From Deltaproteobacteria bacterium UBA5205 (GTDB lineage: Bacteria; Desulfobacterota; Syntrophorhabdia; Syntrophorhabdales; Syntrophorhabdaceae), in the NCBI GenBank assembly GCA_002412715.1, contig DHVP01000017.1, positions 95,658 to 159,657 on the forward strand: a stretch of DNA of 64,000 bases. The letters run 5' to 3'. A model generated the notes under the pieces. It ran no database searches. It was not told where the DNA came from and worked only from the letters and a program-made list of their open reading frames with translations. How positions within the stretch are numbered: position 1 is the first letter of the stretch; every line of letters begins with the position of its first letter. Made by a program: the position numbers and the translations under genes. Positions 60,341-64,000 of the stretch are shown piece after piece.

Positions 60341-61192
60341 ATGGAACCAAAAGAGGTGCGGCTGCAAGGGTTATTTCAAACCTACGGAAAAGCGATCATA
60401 TTGCCCTACGACCAGGGACTTGAACATGGGCCGCGGGATTTCTTTAACGCAAGGTTCGCCGAGGATCCCCTGCACATCATTGATATCGCAAAGAAAGGTC
60501 GTTATAACGCCGTCGTCTTCCATGTGGGAAATGCCCGGCGTTATTTCAAGGATATGTATAACCAGGTGCCCCTTGTTCTCAAGGTAAACGGCAAGACGGA
60601 GATACCTTCGGACGAAGAGCCCCTCTCCCCCATCACAGCCACCATCGACGAGGCGCTTGCCCTGTCCGCAATAGCCGTCGGGTACACGCTCTACATAGGC
60701 TCACCGCGGCAGGATGAGGATATCGAACAATTCACCTACGTTCGTGAGGAAGCCCACAGGGCCGGTCTTCCCGTCATAGTCTGGTCGTACCCCAGGGGTC
60801 GCGAGATCGAGGCCAAAGGCGGCAAGAACAGCCTCTATGCCATCGAATACGCTGCGCGCGTCGCAGCGGAACTCGGAGCCGACATGATCAAGGTCAACGT
60901 ACCCAGCCTCAAGAAAAATCCCGCCATACCAGCTCCTTACCGCGATTTCGAAACGGATCTCCTTGAAGCAATCAAGAGGGTCATCGGTACCACCGGCGGT
61001 GTTCCGGTGATCTTCGCCGGCGGCGAAATGGTTTCCGACGAGGATCTCCTTGCGAAGGCAAGCCTGTGTATCCGGGCAGGCGGATCAGGCTTCATCTTTG
61101 GACGGAATATCTGGCAGAGACCGCTGGATAACGCCCTGGAGATCACGAAGAGCATCAGGGAAGTCATTCGAACGGAAAGACAGAAGAAATAG
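60341..61192 (+). CDS. Archaeal-type class I fructose-bisphosphate aldolase
   Basis: 283 aa from ATG 60341 with AAGGAGGGG upstream. TIM-barrel motifs of the DhnA/FbaB family: ILPYDQGLEHGPRDFF near 22-37, WSYPRGREIEAKGG near 145 and ADMIKVNVPS with the Schiff-base Lys near 187. The C-terminus has FAGGEMVSDEDLLAK and GGSGFIFGRNIWQR. It cleaves fructose-1,6-bisphosphate; LsrF-like aldolases are related alternatives. A TATACT at 60307-60312 is a likely -10. Confidence 0.9.
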   Translation: MEPKEVRLQGLFQTYGKAIILPYDQGLEHGPRDFFNARFAEDPLHIIDIAKKGRYNAVVFHVGNARRYFKDMYNQVPLVLKVNGKTEIPSDEEPLSPITATIDEALALSAIAVGYTLYIGSPRQDEDIEQFTYVREEAHRAGLPVIVWSYPRGREIEAKGGKNSLYAIEYAARVAAELGADMIKVNVPSLKKNPAIPAPYRDFETDLLEAIKRVIGTTGGVPVIFAGGEMVSDEDLLAKASLCIRAGGSGFIFGRNIWQRPLDNALEITKSIREVIRTERQKK

Positions 61193-61205
61193 CTGTGAGG
61201 TTCTC

Positions 61206-61613
61206 ATGCAGTCTTTCAAGGTCCTTGACCATGATGCGGATATACGCCTCGAAGTATATGGGACCTCAATGGAAGAACTGTATCGTAATGCCGCCACGGC
61301 CATTTTTTCGCTTATAACCAACCCCGCGAATGTTAGCCCGGCTTTAGAGAAAAAGGTCACCGTATCGGGTAACGGGGAGCTCCTTATCAATTTTCTCAAC
61401 GAACTCCTCTTTATCTGGGATGTCGAGAGGTTTATCCCCGTCGATGTGTCGGTCTCTTTTCAGGCAGGCAGCCTCGCTGCCGTCATGAAGGGTGACATAT
61501 TCGACGAAGATAAGCATGTTATAGAGATGGAAATGAAGGCGGTTACCTACCACAAATTTTCCCTCGCACAGGAAAACGGGATCTTCAAGGCCACTTTTGT
61601 TGTAGATGTGTGA
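61206..61613 (+). CDS. Archease
   Basis: 135 aa from ATG 61206. It starts SFKVLDHDADIRLEVYGTSM, with the conserved HDAD acidic motif, and ends YHKFSLAQENGIFKATFVVDV with the His/Glu/Asp pattern of archease. Archease stimulates RtcB guanylylation and allows multiple turnover. It is 13 nt behind the aldolase gene and 38 nt before rtcB, giving a likely operon. Confidence 0.93.
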   Translation: MQSFKVLDHDADIRLEVYGTSMEELYRNAATAIFSLITNPANVSPALEKKVTVSGNGELLINFLNELLFIWDVERFIPVDVSVSFQAGSLAAVMKGDIFDEDKHVIEMEMKAVTYHKFSLAQENGIFKATFVVDV

Positions 61614-61651
61614 AGCGAGGTTCCAGCTTTCATGATTCAAGGGGGTACGTT

Positions 61652-63103
61652 ATGAGCCAAGAAACAATCAATCTCCAGAAGATTGATGAGAACCGCTATA
61701 TCGTGAAAAAAAGCGGGCTCATGCGGGTCGACGGCATCGTGTATGTCGATGAGGAACTGCTCGGATACCTCGGCACCGATGAAAGTATAAAACAGGTCCA
61801 GAATGTCGCCACGCTCCCGGGTATAGTCAAGGGATCTCTGGCAATGCCCGATATTCACTGGGGTTACGGGTTTCCCATAGGCGGGGTGGCGGCCTTTGAC
61901 ATCGAAGAAGGGATCATCTCTCCCGGCGGCGTCGGCTACGATATCAATTGAGGCGTCCGGCTCCTGCGCTCCGTGTTGAGCGTAAAGGATGTCCGGGGCA
62001 GGATTCCGGATATTGTCGATGGGTTGTTTCGAAACGTCCCGAGCGGCCTGGGATCGCGGCGCAAAGACCTTAAGCTCTCCCATGGCGAATTGAAGGCTGT
62101 ATTGCAGAAAGGGGCACGGTGGGCCATAGCTCATGGTTTCGGGACGAGCTCGGACCTGGAGCATATCGAGAATCAGGGGTGCCTCGATGATGCCGACCCC
62201 GATGCGGTTTCCGAGAAGGCATACGAGCGGGGAAAAGACCAACTCGGTACCGTCGGCAGCGGTAACCACTTCGTTGAGGTAGGTTATATTGCCGAGATCT
62301 TCGACGAGAATGCGGCCCGGGCGTTCGGTCTTTTCCGGGATCAGGCGACCATAATGATCCATACAGGATCGCGCGGCCTGGGGTACCAGGTCTGTGATGA
62401 ATCCATCAGGCAGATGCTGCAGGCCGCCGAAAAATACGGCATCACCCTGGTTGACAGGCAATTGTGCTGCGCACCTTTCAATTCGACCGAAGGACGCCGT
62501 TATTTTTCAGCTATGGCGGCTGCCGCCAATTACGCCTTCGCCAACCGCCAGATGATCACACACTGGGTCCGCGAAACCTTCCAGGAGGTGTACGGTACCA
62601 GTGATGTTTCACTAGGCCTTGGGCTCGTCTACGACGTGTGCCATAACATCGCAAAAAAAGAAACGCACCGGGTAGCGGGAAAAGATGTAACGTTGTGTGT
62701 TCACCGCAAGGGTGCCACACGGGCCTTCCCTCCCGATAGTCCCCTCATTCCCGACAGGTACAGGAAAGTAGGCCAGCCCGTGCTGGTTCCGGGCGATATG
62801 GGCAGGGCTTCCTACATTCTTGCGGGAACACAGCAAGCCATGGATGAGACCTTCGGGAGCACCTGCCACGGTGCAGGAAGGGTCATGAGCAGGAACCAGG
62901 CAATGAGGACATCCCGGGGACGATCGATATCGAAGGAAATGGAGGAGCTCGGTGTCTACGTGAGGGCCGCCAGTAAGGCAACCCTTGCAGAAGAGATGCC
63001 CGAGGCATACAAGGACGTTTCAAAGGTCGTCCGGGTCGTCCACCGGGCAGGAATATCGAAGCTGGTGGCCAAGATCATACCGATGGGGTCTATCAAGGGA
63101 TAA
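61652..63103 (+). CDS. rtcB: RNA-splicing ligase RtcB, probable selenoprotein (in-frame TGA at codon 100)
   Basis: 483 aa if TGA 61949-61951 is read through. GGVGYDIN precedes the TGA and GVRLLRS follows it in the same frame, so the stop occupies the position of the essential metal-binding Cys of RtcB (Cys98 in P. horikoshii, from memory). Other active-site features are intact: GSGNHFVEV, MIHTGSRGLG, VPGDMGRASYI and CHGAGRVMSR with the guanylylated His. RtcB joins 2',3'-cyclic phosphate and 5'-OH RNA ends with GTP and Mn2+. A bSECIS-like hairpin follows the TGA. Start: ATG with a GGGGG Shine-Dalgarno. Alternatives are a nonsense mutation or a sequence error. Confidence 0.85.
61957..61996 (+). 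promoter_or_regulatory. Putative bacterial SECIS element
   Basis: Stem-loop right after the rtcB TGA: CCGG (61957-61960) with CCGG (61993-61996), TCCT (61962-61965) with AGGA (61986-61989), CGCTC (61967-61971) with GAGCG (61978-61982), apical loop CGUGUU. The G at loop position 2 and the 20 nt between TGA and loop fit the known rules for bacterial SECIS elements (G among the first two loop bases; 16-37 nt distance, from memory). Confidence 0.65.
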
Positions 63104-63139
63104 GAGAAACCGCTTCTTTTTTTCACGTTCCGGCGGTCC

Positions 63140-63165
63140 AACGGTTGCAACCGTTTCTATATAAT
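63140..63165 (+). promoter_or_regulatory. Perfect 16-bp palindrome beside a consensus -10 box
   Basis: AACGGTTG-CAACCGTT is a perfect palindrome at 63140-63155, and TATAAT follows at 63160-63165, 15 nt before the adenosyltransferase start. The palindrome covers the -35 side, as for a repressor or activator site. No riboswitch for cobalamin is visible in the short leader. Confidence 0.5.
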
Positions 63166-63179
63166 GGTAATTAACAGCT

Positions 63180-63707
63180 ATGACTGACGAAAAAGGGCTC
63201 ATCATTGTCTTCACCGGTGACGGAAAGGGGAAAACCACGGCTGCACTGGGCATAGCGCTCCGTGCTATGGGTCACGGGAACAGAACCGTTTTTCTTCAGT
63301 TCATGAAGGGTCGGGAAAAATCGGGAGAACAAGTACTCGACAAAGCAGGGATTTCCCTTGTTGAGGTCCGCGCCATCGGCGCCGGGTTCTTCAAGAAAGG
63401 TGACGATCCCGCCCCTCATCGCAAAGCCGCCGAGGAGGGTTGGTTCGTCGCCGAAAAGGAACTCGCCTCCGGCAGCGCCGATATCCTTGTCCTTGACGAG
63501 ATCTCCCATGCCGTCAATTCCGGCCTCCTCTCTGCGGAAGCGGTCACGCGGGCCATCCGAAACAAACGGGACGGGCTTCACCTTATCCTGACGGGCCGGA
63601 ATATGCCCGGCAACCTCATCGACATCGCCGATATGGTCACGGAAATGAAGGAGATACGTCACCCCTACCACAGGGGCAGGAGCGCTGTAAAAGGGATAGA
63701 CTACTAA
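63180..63707 (+). CDS. cobO: Cob(I)alamin adenosyltransferase (CobA/BtuR type)
   Basis: 175 aa. The P-loop GDGKGKTTAALGIALRAMGHG near 13-33 and VFLQFMKGREKSGE define the CobA/CobO/BtuR family. ILVLDEISHAVNSGLL and LILTGRNMP follow. It transfers adenosine from ATP to cobalamin to give coenzyme B12. It stands alone downstream of rtcB, with the palindrome and -10 box just before it. Confidence 0.93.
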   Translation: MTDEKGLIIVFTGDGKGKTTAALGIALRAMGHGNRTVFLQFMKGREKSGEQVLDKAGISLVEVRAIGAGFFKKGDDPAPHRKAAEEGWFVAEKELASGSADILVLDEISHAVNSGLLSAEAVTRAIRNKRDGLHLILTGRNMPGNLIDIADMVTEMKEIRHPYHRGRSAVKGIDY

Positions 63708-63751
63708 CCCTGCGGGCGTTTCCCCTGAAACCTGAAACTCTGCAACCCTCT

Positions 63752-64000
63752 TCACCGTCTTGCCAGATATACACTCAGAAAAATAATGGAGCCCCCGATA
63801 AGCTGGGAAAAGTGGAGGGTCTCTGACAGCACAAAATAGGCCGCTATTGCTCCAAAAGCCGGAACACAGTACTGATAGATCATCGTTCGGGAGGCTCCGA
63901 TCCTGGCAACCCCCCTGTACCAGAGGAAAAAGGCGACAACAATGGAAAAGATAATGGAAAAGATGACGATCAGCCAGCCAGTCAGGGAAAGACGGGCCAA
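63752..64000 (-). CDS. EamA-family (drug/metabolite) transporter, C-terminal part
   Basis: 82 C-terminal codons; the gene continues beyond the window. Three hydrophobic segments (LIVIFSIIFSIVVAFFLWY; YQYCVPAFGAIAAYFVL; QLIGGSIIFLSVYLARR) with the motif YQYCVPAFGAIAAYF correspond to the last half of the second EamA repeat. The substrate cannot be told. It converges on the adenosyltransferase gene. Confidence 0.8.
   Translation of the reverse strand: MARLSLTGWLIVIFSIIFSIVVAFFLWYRGVARIGASRTMIYQYCVPAFGAIAAYFVLSETLHFSQLIGGSIIFLSVYLARR

Noticed and set aside
61652..61951. Reading rtcB as two genes or as a pseudogene
   Set aside because: The only lesion is a TGA at the Cys codon, the frame is unchanged across it, all motifs remain and a SECIS-like hairpin follows; read-through as Sec explains it better. 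The pseudogene reading is kept only as an alternative.
63145..63165. TTGCAA and TATAAT before the adenosyltransferase gene as a promoter pair
   Set aside because: The spacer is only 9 nt; TTGCAA is the centre of the palindrome, not a -35 box.
1..64000. CRISPR arrays, rRNA genes, complete insertion sequences
   Set aside because: No regularly spaced direct repeats, rRNA signatures or intact transposase genes were seen.

Overview
The window looks like chromosomal DNA of a GC-rich, Gram-negative anaerobe, most likely a member of the Desulfobacterota (former Deltaproteobacteria); this is inference from gene content, not a search. Outer-membrane functions are plentiful (kdsB, lipid A modification by Ara4N, two porins, a TonB-dependent receptor, an Mla-type lipid transporter with an MCE protein). 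Hcp, many PAS/hybrid histidine kinases, a KaiC/KaiB signalling operon and a candidate selenocysteine codon fit that group. No phage, insertion sequence or CRISPR array is intact in the window.

Layout. 1-5.2 kb: the end of hcp and its ferredoxin partner, a cupin, a secreted PLD-family protein, a small membrane protein, a lone receiver and a zinc-ribbon protein. 5.4-11.7 kb: two large convergent sensor proteins, a CheB-CheR-PAS-kinase fusion and a Cache-PAS-PAS hybrid kinase. 12.1-17.8 kb: a SagB-type oxidoreductase with a radical SAM protein, a PIN-like protein, a DUF89 protein, and a DnaJ-type co-chaperone coupled to an unknown gene. 17.8-20.1 kb: groES-groEL and a dodecin. 20.3-25.6 kb (minus strand): an arnT-arnC-arnA(formyltransferase)-arnA(decarboxylase)-arnD operon in which the usual ArnA fusion is two genes and arnB is absent. 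26-34.2 kb: a kinase with a FixJ-like regulator, a lone receiver, an outer-membrane protein, a DUF3313 protein and an Mla-type ABC transporter cassette (permease, ATPase, MCE protein, lipoprotein), followed by a broken second copy of the DUF3313 gene. 34.3-39.1 kb: a tight DUF465-ilvB-ilvN-ilvC-psd-pssA operon for branched-chain amino acids and phosphatidylethanolamine. 39.1-45.3 kb: two HAD phosphatases, secA, argJ, kdsB. 45.6-49.7 kb: an overlapping kaiC-kaiB-kaiB-hybrid kinase operon. 49.7-51.7 kb: a decayed region with pieces of two-component genes, a RelE-type toxin-antitoxin pair, a DUF2188 protein, tRNA-Leu(CAA) and an integrase remnant. 51.9-57.1 kb: a metal-uptake operon (TonB receptor, ABC binding protein, ATPase, permease, methyltransferase). 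57.2-60.0 kb: two tandem paralogous porins with duplicated promoters and terminators. 60.3-64 kb: archaeal-type class I aldolase, archease, rtcB, cobalamin adenosyltransferase and the end of an EamA transporter.

The strongest unusual observation is in rtcB (61652-63103). The reading frame is interrupted by one in-frame TGA exactly where RtcB RNA ligases have their essential metal-binding cysteine (GYDIN-C-GVRLL). A stem-loop with a G in its apical loop lies 20 nt downstream, as expected of a bacterial SECIS element. The gene therefore probably encodes a selenocysteine-containing RNA ligase, directly downstream of its activator archease.
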